Below, piece after piece: positions 1 through 10,027 of a stretch of 64,000 nucleotides of DNA. A program made the position numbers and the translations under genes. Position 1 is the stretch's first letter. Each line of letters opens with the position of its first letter. Location: contig NZ_QFRI01000002.1 in NCBI RefSeq assembly GCF_003143755.1, forward strand, positions 62,001 through 126,000, given 5' to 3'. The notes beneath the pieces were generated by a model that ran no database searches, was not told the origin of the DNA, and was given only the letters and a program-made list of their open reading frames with translations. The stretch is from Algibacter marinivivus (GTDB taxonomy: Bacteria > Bacteroidota > Bacteroidia > Flavobacteriales > Flavobacteriaceae).

Positions 1-2
1 TA

Positions 3-605
3 ATCCTTTCTTGTTTCAACTTTTTATCTGCTCAAGATAGTACTGGTGAATCAGAAGATATTCCAAAGAATTACAAAAAAAGAAGTCCTATCTATGATTA
101 TTCAGAAAAGCAATTGAATAATGTAGATACTATTCCTGATTTTGCTGCAAACTCTCAAAAGTTAAAAGTAACTGGTACCATTTATGAAAATGATGGTGTA
201 ACACCTGCAAAAAATGTTATGTTGTTTATTCATCATACTGACGAAAATGGAGATTTTGAATTAAAAAGACAAAATAAAAAACGCTATGTGCACCATAGAG
301 GATGGGTTAAAACTGATTCTGACGGTAAGTACACATTTTATACGTTTGTACCTGGTAAATATCTTTATAGTAACGAATTGACTCAGATTCTGCCTATTAT
401 TAAAGAGCCTAATAAGCCTGAGTATAAAATTGAAACATTTCTTTTTGATAATGACCCTTTGCTTACTGGTAAATGTAGAAAGAAAGTTGAGGAAACTAAC
501 CCTAAAAGAATTCTAACTTTAAAGTTAAACAAGGAAGAAGGTTTATTTGAAGCGAAGCGTGATATTGTTTTAGGTAGAGAAGAAACCGAATCCTATTCCT
601 ATTAA
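3..605 (+). CDS. Intradiol ring-cleavage dioxygenase-like secreted protein (5' truncated)
   Basis: The reading frame is open from base 3, so the start codon lies upstream of the window. The first visible residues (ILSCFNFLSAQ) look like the end of a signal peptide, placing the protein in the envelope or outside the cell. The core (KVTGTIYENDGVTPAKNVMLF, later GWVKTDSDGKYTFYTFVPGKY) matches the beta-sandwich of intradiol dioxygenases, where the phrase 'x-TDxxGxYxFxTxxPGxY' is typical. I do not see the complete Tyr-Tyr-His-His iron set, so catalysis is unproven; many flavobacterial members are annotated only by fold. An internal TTG at 114 is not a credible start because the similarity and signal peptide extend further upstream. 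It is followed by a hairpin terminator. Confidence 0.6.
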   Translation: MLSCFNFLSAQDSTGESEDIPKNYKKRSPIYDYSEKQLNNVDTIPDFAANSQKLKVTGTIYENDGVTPAKNVMLFIHHTDENGDFELKRQNKKRYVHHRGWVKTDSDGKYTFYTFVPGKYLYSNELTQILPIIKEPNKPEYKIETFLFDNDPLLTGKCRKKVEETNPKRILTLKLNKEEGLFEAKRDIVLGREETESYSY

Positions 606-986
606 AAATCTAACTAAACTATTTTAAAGGTAAATATGCTGCATTGTAATTACCATGAAATTTTCAGTTTTGCAATATTAATCATTGGATGAAACATAAA
701 GTAAATGATTCTTTGAATCTCTAAAAAGAAACATTTGATGATTAAGTATATCTTAAAGCTCTTGTTAATTCAAGGGCTTTTGATGTTTTATACTTTAATA
801 TTAAGTATTTTATAAGAATCTCAGTTTATAATTATGACTTCAAGTATCTTTTAAATATTAATACGTAAAACGAATATAAAATCTAGTTCAACGTATATTA
901 CTCAAACCACCTCAAAAAAAGATTCACTATATAATAGTATGTTTTATCAGGTTACTTTGGCTGTTTATAACCCAAAAAACAATAAC
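606..986. other. Intergenic region of 381 bases
   Basis: No gene is visible. It contains one terminator hairpin at 755-780 and otherwise AT-rich sequence leading to the BspA-type gene. No exact TAnnTTTG box was identified with confidence. Confidence 0.6.
755..780 (+). terminator. Intrinsic terminator after the dioxygenase-like gene
   Basis: AAAGCTCTTG and CAAGGGCTTT form a 10-bp stem (one G-T pair) around a 6-base loop. It lies about 150 bases after the stop codon and is followed by a T-rich stretch. Confidence 0.6.
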
Positions 987-3275
987 ATGAAAAAACAACT
1001 ACTTATTTTAATGACTCTATTTACAGCTTTAATAGGGTATTCGCAAACGGTTGGAGATACCTTTGTTGATAATTTTGTTACTTATGAAGTTACTTCTATT
1101 TCACCCTATGAAGTGGAAGTTCATGGCTATGACCATAATAATGGCAGCACAGATGTAGTTATACCTGCCACAGTTATTAATAATGGCACAACTTATAATG
1201 TAACTAGTATTGAGGATGACGCTTTTAATTATAATGGACCAACTGGTAAAATAACCAGTGTTACATTTACCTTACCTAGTAATATAACAAGCATTGGAAT
1301 TCAGGCCTTTCGAGACCAGAACTTAACAACATTAACAATACCGTCAAGTGTTATTAGTATTAGCCAGTATGCTTTTTGGCATAATAATTTAACAAGTGTT
1401 ACTTTAGAAAATGGTATTGAAAGCATTGGAGATCATGCTTTTTCAACGAATCAAATAACTAGTATTATTATTCCAAATAGTGTTACCACTATTGGTCAAT
1501 TTGCTTTTCAAAGCAATCAATTAACTAGTGCTACACTCTCAAATAACCTTATCACTATTGGTTCAGCTGCTTTTAGTCAAAACCAACTTCAAAGCATTGT
1601 TATTCCAAATAGTGTTACAAGTTTTGGTAGTGCATTTAGTGCTAATCAATTAACTAATATTACATTCCCTAGTGGTATTACAAATATTGATGTTGGCGCT
1701 TTTCGAAGTAATAATTTAACTCATGTTACAATTCCTGCTACGGTAACAAACATTGAGAATACTGCTTTTAGGGATAATCCTTTAGCTACTGTAACGTCAC
1801 AAGCAACTACACCACCAACTGTATTCACAGGAGGTATTAATGATTCTTTTTGGAATCGTTCTATTATTGACTTAACCATTCCGAATGGAACATCAACTTC
1901 ATATGCTGCTGGTGGTTGGACAGGGTTTAATTCGGTAACTGAGGCAAGTCCATTGACTGTTGGTAGTACTTTTGTTGTTGATTATATAACCTATGAAGTA
2001 ACCTCTGTATCACCAGATACTGTTGAAGCTATTGATTATGATATGACTGGAGGTTCTGTAGTTGATATACCTGCTAGTGTTTCCTATAGTATTTCAAATT
2101 ATAATGTTACTAGTATTGGTATTAATGCTTTTGCACAGAAACAACTCACAAGTATTACTATTCCTAATAGTATTATTAATATTAAACATCATGCATTTAA
2201 TAGTAATCAACTGACAAGTGTTATAATACCCGAGAGCGTAACTGATATAGATTATTTGGCTTTTACACTAAACCCTATAAGCACAATTGTTTCACTAAAT
2301 ACAACACCACCTACTATAACGACTCTTGCTGGAGGTACTTTCGGGGTCTCTAATCGTAGTAATATTAATTTAATTATAACAAATAATACTACTGACGAAT
2401 ATGTTACTGATAGTGGTGCATTATGGACAGGGTTTAAAATGGTTTTTGAAGCAACATCTCCAACTACAGTTGAAGTTTCAAATTATGATCCAGTAAATGG
2501 TACCAATGCTGTAATACCAGCAACTGTTGCAGCTGGTCCTATTGTATTTGATGTTACAAAAATTGATGATTCAGCATTTGAAAATATTGGTTTGACTAGT
2601 GTTACCATTCCTGATAGTGTTACAGATATTGGAATTTCTGCATTTAATACTAACAATTTAACGAGTGTAACAATACCAGATAGTGTTACCATTATTGAAA
2701 CTACAGCTTTTGCTACAAATTCTATTACTAATCTTTCATTAGGTGCTAATGTTACTGATATAGGTATTGGTGCTTTTGTAGATAATGATTTAACAGGTGT
2801 TACTATTCCTAGTAATGTTACTTTTATCGGTTTATTGGCTTTTGGCAATAACCCATTAACTAGTGTAACCTCATATGCTACAACACCACCAACAATTACC
2901 ACAGGTACTAATGATACTTTTGCTTTTAACCGCAGCAATATTGAATTACATATTCCACCTGGTACTTTAGTAGCATATGTTACAGATTCAGGTGCTTTAT
3001 GGACAGGTTTTAACCCTGTAACACAAGATGCATCACTGAACACTTCAAATTTTGAATTAGAGCATGGTATAAAAATAGTAACCAATAGCGATGCATTAAA
3101 AATAATATCATCTAGAAGTGCAAAACTTAAAAGTTATAGTATATACAGCATTTCTGGAGCAAAAGTGAATAATGGTACAGAAAGTACTATAGCAATTGAT
3201 AATCTATCTGGCGGTGTATATATATTGGAACTAACGTTCGATACAGGAAAACTTGTTAAAAAGTTTGCGAAGTAA
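987..3275 (+). CDS. BspA-type leucine-rich repeat surface protein with T9SS sorting domain
   Basis: Secreted repeat protein of 762 residues. I choose the ATG at 987 because it begins a clean signal peptide (MKKQLLILMTLFTALIGYSQ); an in-frame ATG at 939 would only add 16 unrelated residues. The body is made of BspA-type repeats of about 23 residues (LTSVTIPDSVTDIGISAF-like), the family PF13306, often involved in adhesion. Three super-modules are visible, each opening with a 'TYEVTSISP/VEVSNYDP...IPATV' segment and closing with TTPPT...NRS...WTGF. The last 75 or so residues (SIYSISGAKVNNG...LSGGVYILEL...KKFAK) are a type A Por sorting domain, so export through the type IX system and cell-surface attachment or release is inferred. 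Monocistronic, ending in a strong terminator. Confidence 0.88.
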   Translation: MKKQLLILMTLFTALIGYSQTVGDTFVDNFVTYEVTSISPYEVEVHGYDHNNGSTDVVIPATVINNGTTYNVTSIEDDAFNYNGPTGKITSVTFTLPSNITSIGIQAFRDQNLTTLTIPSSVISISQYAFWHNNLTSVTLENGIESIGDHAFSTNQITSIIIPNSVTTIGQFAFQSNQLTSATLSNNLITIGSAAFSQNQLQSIVIPNSVTSFGSAFSANQLTNITFPSGITNIDVGAFRSNNLTHVTIPATVTNIENTAFRDNPLATVTSQATTPPTVFTGGINDSFWNRSIIDLTIPNGTSTSYAAGGWTGFNSVTEASPLTVGSTFVVDYITYEVTSVSPDTVEAIDYDMTGGSVVDIPASVSYSISNYNVTSIGINAFAQKQLTSITIPNSIINIKHHAFNSNQLTSVIIPESVTDIDYLAFTLNPISTIVSLNTTPPTITTLAGGTFGVSNRSNINLIITNNTTDEYVTDSGALWTGFKMVFEATSPTTVEVSNYDPVNGTNAVIPATVAAGPIVFDVTKIDDSAFENIGLTSVTIPDSVTDIGISAFNTNNLTSVTIPDSVTIIETTAFATNSITNLSLGANVTDIGIGAFVDNDLTGVTIPSNVTFIGLLAFGNNPLTSVTSYATTPPTITTGTNDTFAFNRSNIELHIPPGTLVAYVTDSGALWTGFNPVTQDASLNTSNFELEHGIKIVTNSDALKIISSRSAKLKSYSIYSISGAKVNNGTESTIAIDNLSGGVYILELTFDTGKLVKKFAK

Positions 3276-3324
3276 ATTATTTTAAGCAGAACATATTTAA
3301 GAAATAAGCCCCATTTCTTGATTT

Positions 3325-3367
3325 AATTAACCGTAAGTGTTTTTCATTAAAACACTTACGGTTAATT
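3325..3367. terminator. Strong 19-bp perfect stem-loop terminator
   Basis: Arms 3325-3343 and 3349-3367 are exact reverse complements around a 5-base loop (TCATT). A/T-rich flanks on both sides make it usable in either direction. It separates the BspA-type gene from the sensor kinase gene. Confidence 0.8.
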
Positions 3368-3465
3368 GTTAATTATATGATTATACTTGTATAATTTTTA
3401 ACTCATTTTTTGTTGGAAACTTTCAAAAAAGTTGTTTTTAATATTTAAATACTCTCATTCTTAGG

Positions 3466-5646
3466 ATGAAAATTATCAAAATCATCATTGTTTTTTTCTT
3501 TTTTTTGTTTTATACGAATTCCTCTATATCACAAAACAAAAAAATTGATAGCCTTAAAATAGAATTGCAGCATCATAAAGAAAAGGATACAACCAGAGTG
3601 AATATTTTAAATGCGCTGGCTTTTTCTCATTTCAGTAGAGATATGCCAAAAACCCTTGAATATTTGGATGAAGCATATACGATAGCTGATATTATCCAGT
3701 TTGAAAAGGGGAAAGCCAGAAATATTTATATAAAAGGTATAACCGAGGCTATACAATCGAATTATGACCAAGCACTTGGTTACTATAATGAGGCGTTGAA
3801 ATTATATGAAAATATTGATTTCAAAAAGGGTATAGCCAACTGTTATAATGCCATGGGCATAACCTACAAAAATATAGGAAAACCAAGAAAATCAGTAGAC
3901 TATATTAAAAAAGCAATAAAGATAGAAGAGGAGATAGGAAGTAATAACCTATCTGCAAGTTTAATAAATTTGGGGAATTCATATACGGATTTGGGTGAAT
4001 TTGCTGAAGCCATTCCATATTTAAATAAAGCGCTTTCTATAGCTAAGGCTGATAAAAATAAACAACGTGTTGCCTATAGTTTAAATAATTTAGGTACTAT
4101 TTATTTGGACCAGGGAAATTACCCACTTGCCTTAGAGTACTTTAAAGAATCTTTATACATTAATGAAAAGATTGGGGATAGTTTAGGTATTGCCAATCAC
4201 CTGAATAATATAGGTTGGATGTATAAGACTCGGAAGCAATATGATAAGGCTATGAAGCACTATGAAAAGGCCTTAGAAATAGACAAACGGATTGATAATA
4301 AAAGAGGTGTTTCATCAACATTGAATGATATAGGCATCATATATGAAGAAAATGGAGATTACGAACGTGCTCTCAATTATTATATTAAAGCATTAGACAT
4401 AAACAAACAAATTGGTTCAAAAAAGGGAATTCCAAATATTTTGCATAATATTGGAGAGGTTTATTTGGCATTAAATGAATTCAACACTGCAAATCAATAT
4501 TTCTCAGAGGCAAAGAAAATCAGTACAGAAATTGGAGACAAGGTAACATTATGCGATACATATATAGGATTGGCGAAAACATATGCGAACCAAAAACTAT
4601 ATGACAGTGCTCTCAATAATGTACTAAAGGCAAAAAAAATTTCCAAAGTATCTGGTTTTTTGGATTGTCAAAAGGAAGCTACGGAAATTCTTTTCAATAT
4701 TTATAAAGCTACAGGCAACTATAGGGATGCACTTGAAAACCACCAACAATTCAAAACATTAAATGACAGTCTGTTCAATAAAGAAAATATAAAGAAAATA
4801 GCCCAAATAGAGTACGAGTATAAGTATAAGCAAGCATTAGATTCTGCAAATATTAGAGAATTACAATTAACTAAAACAGTAAGGGCTAAATCTGAGGACT
4901 TAGAAAAAACGCAACGCAATTATTTATGGGCTATTATAGGTGTTCTAATGATTTCTATGCTATTAGGGTCTGTTATTTTTTATCAAAAGTTAAAAAATGC
5001 CAAAACCAAAACTCAAAATGCGGTTATAGAGCAAAAATTATTACGCTCGCAAATGACACCACATTTTATCTTTAATTCATTATCAGTCTTACAAGGGATG
5101 ATATTAAATAAAGAAGATAAAAAATCTGTTTCATACCTATCAAAATTTTCAAAATTATTAAGAATTACTTTAGAAAACTCAAGAGATAAAACAGTGTTAC
5201 TTTCGCAAGAATTAAAAGCTGTCCAAAATTATTTAACCCTTCAGAATTTAGAAAACGATGCATATCAATCTACACTTTTAGTAGAAGAAACCATAGATAT
5301 CCCTATGTTTGAAGTACCTCCAATGTTAATTCAACCATTTGTAGAAAATGCCATAGAACATGCTTTTATTGATACTAACGATGATAAAAAAATTGATATT
5401 CGCTTAAAATATATAGATAAAAAACTAATATGTACTATAGCTGATAATGGTATTGGTTATATGCCTCAAAAAAAGACTAATAATGGGTATAAAAAATCAC
5501 TATCTACAGCTATAACTTCAGAACGCTTAAAAATACTATCTAAAGATTTTAAAATGGATGGTTCAGTTACTATTGAAGATAGAGAAAAATATAACGCACA
5601 AGGCACTATTGTAACTTTAGTTATTCCTCATAAATTTGTTGCATGA
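3466..5646 (+). CDS. TPR-containing LytS/YehU-type sensor histidine kinase
   Basis: A 726-residue two-component sensor. The N-terminus is a signal sequence (MKIIKIIIVFFFFLFYTNSSISQ). Residues about 35-400 are tetratricopeptide repeats (for example NNIGWMYKTRKQYDKAMKHY), predicted to be periplasmic. A membrane helix lies at about 485-506 (AIIGVLMISMLLGSVIF). The cytoplasmic part is a His_kinase (PF06580) domain with LRSQMTPHFIFNSL, the phospho-acceptor being His533, then an N box at about 626-632 (VENAIEH) and a G box (DNGIGYM). This is the architecture common in Bacteroidota for LytTR partners. The stop codon overlaps the start of the response regulator gene (ATGA), so the pair is translationally coupled. 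The signal it senses is unknown. Confidence 0.9.
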   Translation: MKIIKIIIVFFFFLFYTNSSISQNKKIDSLKIELQHHKEKDTTRVNILNALAFSHFSRDMPKTLEYLDEAYTIADIIQFEKGKARNIYIKGITEAIQSNYDQALGYYNEALKLYENIDFKKGIANCYNAMGITYKNIGKPRKSVDYIKKAIKIEEEIGSNNLSASLINLGNSYTDLGEFAEAIPYLNKALSIAKADKNKQRVAYSLNNLGTIYLDQGNYPLALEYFKESLYINEKIGDSLGIANHLNNIGWMYKTRKQYDKAMKHYEKALEIDKRIDNKRGVSSTLNDIGIIYEENGDYERALNYYIKALDINKQIGSKKGIPNILHNIGEVYLALNEFNTANQYFSEAKKISTEIGDKVTLCDTYIGLAKTYANQKLYDSALNNVLKAKKISKVSGFLDCQKEATEILFNIYKATGNYRDALENHQQFKTLNDSLFNKENIKKIAQIEYEYKYKQALDSANIRELQLTKTVRAKSEDLEKTQRNYLWAIIGVLMISMLLGSVIFYQKLKNAKTKTQNAVIEQKLLRSQMTPHFIFNSLSVLQGMILNKEDKKSVSYLSKFSKLLRITLENSRDKTVLLSQELKAVQNYLTLQNLENDAYQSTLLVEETIDIPMFEVPPMLIQPFVENAIEHAFIDTNDDKKIDIRLKYIDKKLICTIADNGIGYMPQKKTNNGYKKSLSTAITSERLKILSKDFKMDGSVTIEDREKYNAQGTIVTLVIPHKFVA

Positions 5647-6383
5647 TGAAGACATTAATAGTAGAAGACAAAGCATATATTAGAAAAGGATTAATTAATC
5701 TATTACAAACCATAGACGCCAAAGTTGAAGTAATAGGTGAGTGTGCCTCTGTAAAAGACGCAGTTGTTGTTGCTAATGCTTGCAAACCAGGTTTAATTTT
5801 TTTGGATATTAACCTAACTGATGGTAATGCTTTTGAGTTTTTAGAACAAGTTGAGCATCTAAATTTTAAAGTGATTTTTATAACAGCTTATGAAGAATAT
5901 GCACTAAAAGCTTTAAAAAGTGGGGCAGTAGATTATATCTTAAAACCTGTAGATATAGAAGAACTTCAATCTGCCTTGGAAAAAGTAAAGCAACTTCCTG
6001 TAGCAAAACAAAAACAACAAATTAATACAGTAAGGTCAAATTGGACTAACGACGATGATAAACTTATTTTATCATTGCATGATAGTTTTCAAGTTATTAA
6101 TTTAAATGAGTTATTATATTGTGAGTCTGATAAAGGTTATACAACGTTTTATTGTAGTGATAATAAAAGATACGTAGTTTCTAAAACATTAAAAGAATTT
6201 GTAAATCAGCTATCACGATCTAATTTTGTTCGTCCACATCAATCTTATATGGTAAACCTAAAGTTTATAGATAAATATGAGAAATCTGGGACTATTTATC
6301 TTAAAAACGGAAAAAAAATCCCAGTATCTTCACGAAAGAAAGAACATTTTGTAGCATCGTTTTTGAATTCTCATAAAAGCTAA
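5643..6383 (+). CDS. LytTR-family response regulator
   Basis: A 246-residue DNA-binding response regulator, cognate to the kinase just upstream (4-base overlap). The receiver domain spans about 1-122, with acidic residues E8/D9, phospho-acceptor Asp55 (LIFLDINLTDG) and a conserved Lys in DYILKPVD. The C-terminal LytTR domain (about 145-246) shows the family pattern 'LLYCESDKGYTTFY' and 'FVRPHQSYMVNLKFI'. LytTR proteins bind direct repeats upstream of target promoters; targets cannot be deduced here, though the neighbouring T9SS surface proteins are possible. A second ATG three bases in (5646) could also be used. Confidence 0.9.
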   Translation: MMKTLIVEDKAYIRKGLINLLQTIDAKVEVIGECASVKDAVVVANACKPGLIFLDINLTDGNAFEFLEQVEHLNFKVIFITAYEEYALKALKSGAVDYILKPVDIEELQSALEKVKQLPVAKQKQQINTVRSNWTNDDDKLILSLHDSFQVINLNELLYCESDKGYTTFYCSDNKRYVVSKTLKEFVNQLSRSNFVRPHQSYMVNLKFIDKYEKSGTIYLKNGKKIPVSSRKKEHFVASFLNSHKS

Positions 6384-6481
6384 AATTCATTTTTCTAATT
6401 CATATTTTTTCTTCATTAAAATAACATTAAGCTACCTATTGGCAAGTCCTAGAGAAAGGCTATTTTAGATAGGATTTAGCG

Positions 6482-6514
6482 AGAATATATTGATTTGTCT
6501 CAAGAATATATTCT
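6482..6514. terminator. Possible convergent terminator hairpin
   Basis: AGAATATATT and AATATATTCT (6482-6491, 6505-6514) are exact reverse complements separated by 13 bases. It lies between the convergent response regulator and CotH genes, followed by T-rich sequence on the plus strand. The stem is AT-rich, so the call is tentative. Confidence 0.4.
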
Positions 6515-6530
6515 GTGATATTTTAATGTT

Positions 6531-9500
6531 CTATTTTTTAATAAACATACGTGAAATATTTTCACCACTTAATAATTTTAAATTTAATATATAAGTTCCC
6601 TCACTAAGGTTTTTTATATTAATTTCTTTTGTTTTAGCATTCACCAGTAATGTTTTTATTTGCTGACCTACTAAATTATAAATTGAAATATTTTGAATAG
6701 TTTTCTCTGAATTTATCATCATTTTTTCTTCTGCTGGATTTGGATATATCTTTAATACAAATCCACCATTATCAAAATAATTTGTACTTAAACTTACACT
6801 AGAACTTGCTTTCCAGTTAATAGCCAGGGCATTATCAGAATTAACATCAATAAGTTCTAAATAAAAGCCATCTCCATCTGCAGACTCTGGCCAAGGTGCT
6901 TCATCTTTATACTCAACCTGGTCAATTACATTGCCAAAAGCGTCTACTAATACTAAATTATGGCTCTTGTTTGATAAATCTCTTAAAAAAGTTCCAAAAG
7001 GGGCTTTACCATATTTAGCTTGAAAAGTAGTAGCGTCTGCTGCTAAATGAATCACTTCTCCAGCTGCAATAGTAGCATTTTCAGGGAATTGATACGACAC
7101 ACCCAATTTTTCAAAATAGATTCCTGTAAGGTTTACAATTGTACTTCCAGTGTTTTGAATTTCAATAAACTCTAAATCATCACTCTCAGGGAAAGTATCT
7201 GTTTCTATTGGGTTGTAATCAATTTTAGTTATAACCAAAGAAGGTGTTTGTACCGTATAACAACTTGTATAGTTGTTAAGGTTGTATTCCATCCATATAA
7301 TTCTCTCTTGTATCCAGCTCTTCATATTAGCTATTTCTCCATAAAAATCATCTATAGTATTCCATCGTTCATTTTCACGAACAACAGCTTCAGATATTAA
7401 TGCTGCAGTATTATCAATTAAGTCTGATATGTAATTATAATTTAAGGGCTGTCCAGTATTAGTAAGTTCATCAAACCGTTTTGATAAATAACAATTAAAT
7501 GCTGGGTTATCAAAAAGGTCTCCCCAAAAATTTGCTCCAATATTGCTGAATTCAAATTGCCAAACATCAGTAAAACTGCGGTCAAAATAAATATCAAAAA
7601 AGTCAAATAAATCATTGCCAAAGGTTAAATTATAATCCCAAATTGGGCCGGCTCTTAATTTTCCTCCTCTATCTTTATGGTAATACGTACTAAGTGCATA
7701 TGCATCAGCATTTGAGCTAATTTCAGCCATCAACATATAATCTATAAATGAAGGCACATCTATGACTGCTGGATAGCCATTTGTAATATCAGAATTATTT
7801 GCAGAATTGTCTAAATCTCGAAAAACAGATTCAATATATGCGGATTGAACCGAAGTAATATCATCTGAGTTTGGCTTTTCATGAATATACCCAGCACCGT
7901 TATTGTACCAAGCCTCAGGGTCTTCTTCGGATGGTCTATCTGTCTGCATAAGATAACCTCCTGTAACTTCTGGGAATACGTTTTCATCATCAGATAACTT
8001 TGCAATATCTACCCGATCTCCATCTCGTTTTATTTTCTCTGAAAGTGCATATAAGCCTTTGTAATCGCCATTAACTACAACTTCACAATACCGTAAATTT
8101 GCAGCATACTGGCCCATTTCTCTTGCCATTTCATAGCTAATAAAATCACGCATCATACTATCATCAAAAGCAAAAGAATTTAAAATCCAATCATTTTCTT
8201 TAGCCATTCCAAGTAACTCTACATTATCATCTTCTATACCATCATCTTCCAAAGTATCAATACCATATGGCTTTTTATCTAATGCTTGTGATGAAGAACC
8301 TCTAGTTTCAATTCCTATTGTACCAGAATAATTCAAATACTCATCATTATCAGCATCACAAATAAAATTTCTAGCACCATTCGGTCTTTCGATAATTTTC
8401 ATTGTACCTAAGACTTTTGGCTCATCAGGAATTGTAGCCCCATTAAATGTTTCAATGATAACAATTGGCAAATTACTATTGTTGAATGTATCCGAATTTA
8501 AGTCTTCAATACAAACTTCTGGGGTTTTCCAGAAATATAGATTATCAACATAAATTTTTCCTCCATTTCCATTATCAAATTTAAATTGATAAGCATTAGT
8601 AAGATCTCCTGTAATACCTGTAATAGGAATATCAACACTTTTCCATGACCCAGGTTGACTAGAAATAGGGTGAGCAATTTCATCGCCAGAACTAATGACA
8701 TAAACATTTGGAGCAGAGTTGTTAGTCCAAATATCAACATGCAAGAATTCCATAGCTGATATGTCTTGTGGATGATCGCCCCAATGCGTTCCTTGATAAT
8801 TAAAGTTTGAATATTCTAAGGATAAGTTACCAGATCCTGGCACTATTTCAAAAGCTTCGTTAACAGATGTATTTTGAGCCCAATCAGGATTAAAATAAAC
8901 ATCAGGAACATTTATGTAAGCCTCACTAAATATGGAAATAACATCAGAAGCATTTCTATTAGGTGGAGTTGGAGCATCTTCAATTGGAGTAGTAATAACT
9001 TCTTCATACAAAAAATCATCAATATAAGCTGTTACAAAATCAAAATTGCCTTCTGAATTTACTTGAAGTAACACTCTGTTAAAATCCGTTCTGCTAATTG
9101 GATTAGGTGAACTTCCATCTAGGTTTATATAATTATCAGTAGCAAAATTAAAAGAAACTTCTTGCCATTGATCAAGGACAATGGGCTTTATAATTTCAGT
9201 TTGTGTGGTCCAAGGTAAATCGATAGTTCCATCTTGTAATTTTAATGAAACTTGATTTGGTTGTGTACCAGTTATACTACTAGAAGGCACATAGATTTTT
9301 ATTGAAAAAGAACTACTAGTAGAAAGGTCAAAATTTTCACTAGCTTGAAAACGAACATTTGCCCATTCACCACCAATATCTTCATATTGTAATACCGTAT
9401 TGGAAGTATTGATTCCTTCAGGATACGGATTTGAAAACGCTGTATCTATAATCGTATTGTCTGCAGCCCAAGTTGTAATATTTCCATTTCCTTCAAAATC

Positions 9501-9578
9501 ATCATTTAGATTTGAAACTTGTGAAAAAAGGCACGTAGAAAAACATATAGTAATTACTACAAAAAACAAGTATTTCAT
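6531..9578 (-). CDS. CotH-family secreted protein with lamin-tail and T9SS domains
   Basis: A 1015-residue exported protein with signal peptide (MKYLFFVVITICFSTCLFSQ). Residues about 25-350 form two beta-sandwich, carbohydrate-binding-like segments (for example FRAxxNFDLS...SFSIKIYVP). A CotH kinase-family domain follows at about 363-770 (LPIVIIETFNG, RGSSSQ near 424, ENDWILNSFAFDDSMMRD, GDYKGLYALSEKI). Then comes a lamin-tail domain at about 785-905 (ITKIDYNPIE...LEFIEIQNTGS...GDGFYLELID) and a type A Por sorting domain from about 941 (LKIYPNPAEEK...LSEGTYILNL). CotH proteins are protein kinase-fold enzymes of spore coats and of many bacterial surface proteins; the substrate here is unknown. 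The architecture suggests a substrate-binding surface protein or enzyme exported by the T9SS. Confidence 0.87.
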   Translation of the reverse strand: MKYLFFVVITICFSTCLFSQVSNLNDDFEGNGNITTWAADNTIIDTAFSNPYPEGINTSNTVLQYEDIGGEWANVRFQASENFDLSTSSSFSIKIYVPSSSITGTQPNQVSLKLQDGTIDLPWTTQTEIIKPIVLDQWQEVSFNFATDNYINLDGSSPNPISRTDFNRVLLQVNSEGNFDFVTAYIDDFLYEEVITTPIEDAPTPPNRNASDVISIFSEAYINVPDVYFNPDWAQNTSVNEAFEIVPGSGNLSLEYSNFNYQGTHWGDHPQDISAMEFLHVDIWTNNSAPNVYVISSGDEIAHPISSQPGSWKSVDIPITGITGDLTNAYQFKFDNGNGGKIYVDNLYFWKTPEVCIEDLNSDTFNNSNLPIVIIETFNGATIPDEPKVLGTMKIIERPNGARNFICDADNDEYLNYSGTIGIETRGSSSQALDKKPYGIDTLEDDGIEDDNVELLGMAKENDWILNSFAFDDSMMRDFISYEMAREMGQYAANLRYCEVVVNGDYKGLYALSEKIKRDGDRVDIAKLSDDENVFPEVTGGYLMQTDRPSEEDPEAWYNNGAGYIHEKPNSDDITSVQSAYIESVFRDLDNSANNSDITNGYPAVIDVPSFIDYMLMAEISSNADAYALSTYYHKDRGGKLRAGPIWDYNLTFGNDLFDFFDIYFDRSFTDVWQFEFSNIGANFWGDLFDNPAFNCYLSKRFDELTNTGQPLNYNYISDLIDNTAALISEAVVRENERWNTIDDFYGEIANMKSWIQERIIWMEYNLNNYTSCYTVQTPSLVITKIDYNPIETDTFPESDDLEFIEIQNTGSTIVNLTGIYFEKLGVSYQFPENATIAAGEVIHLAADATTFQAKYGKAPFGTFLRDLSNKSHNLVLVDAFGNVIDQVEYKDEAPWPESADGDGFYLELIDVNSDNALAINWKASSSVSLSTNYFDNGGFVLKIYPNPAEEKMMINSEKTIQNISIYNLVGQQIKTLLVNAKTKEINIKNLSEGTYILNLKLLSGENISRMFIKK

Positions 9579-9917
9579 GAATTTTTATTTTGTTTAAAAC
9601 AAAATTAATCTTTTAAGTATTTTTTTATGAGCAATGCTACTATACATAAACGCTACAGTTTTATTTAATTAATCCGTTAAGGGAGAAAATAATACACCTT
9701 ATCGAATTTTTTGATTCTCACACTAAATTGCAAGTCATATTTATAACTCATAATTTATAATATTATAGTTGGTTATTTATAGAAGACTGACTTATAAATC
9801 GTTCTAAATTTTGTCACTTTTACAATTTAAGTTTTGTTGAAAAATGATAATTATTATAGTTTCTTATACAATGTCAATTAAGCAGTTTGAGGTTCAATAT
9901 TACTTTAAGATTTTAAA

Positions 9918-9955
9918 CACTTTTTATTTGACGACGCAGGAGGGAAGCAAAATGG
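9918..9955. repeat. Degenerate intergenic repeat, copy 1
   Basis: Core ACGACGCAGGAGGGAAG followed by AATGG resembles ACGACGTAGGAGAGAAG followed by AATG at 17323-17361. Both are preceded by CAC and a T-run and both sit just upstream of plus-strand operons in accessory DNA. The function is unknown. Confidence 0.45.
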
Positions 9956-9987
9956 CCAAAAAATGATGCATAAATATTTAGAATAGT

Positions 9988-10019
9988 TATATTTGTCATG
10001 TTAACTAATAAAATGACAA
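9988..10019 (+). promoter_or_regulatory. Promoter and possible operator of the MarR gene
   Basis: TATATTTG at 9988-9995 is an exact Bacteroidota -7 box (TAnnTTTG). It merges with TTGTCAT (9993-9999), whose reverse complement ATGACAA occurs at 10013-10019, 9 bases before the ATG. The string TATATTTGTCAT recurs at 10474-10485 before the next gene, which suggests shared control by the MarR protein itself. No clear -33 TTG is seen. Confidence 0.55.
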
Positions 10020-10027
10020 GTAAATAG

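Larger units (their letters stand above)
9579..10027. other. Intergenic region of 449 bases before the MarR gene
   Basis: No gene is supported; the long minus-strand ORF here is antisense to the MarR gene. The region holds the start-proximal promoter of marR (9988-9995) and a degenerate repeat at 9918-9955 whose core ACGACGCAGGAGGGAAG resembles 17323-17361. The rest shows nothing I recognise. Confidence 0.6.

Noticed and set aside
1200-3000. CRISPR-like periodicity in the BspA gene
   Set aside because: The repeats are in frame, diverged at the DNA level and have no uniform spacers; they encode leucine-rich repeats.
2483-3085. 200-codon minus-strand ORF
   Set aside because: It is antisense to the BspA-type repeats; the amino-acid pattern mirrors the repeat and has no ribosome site or family look.
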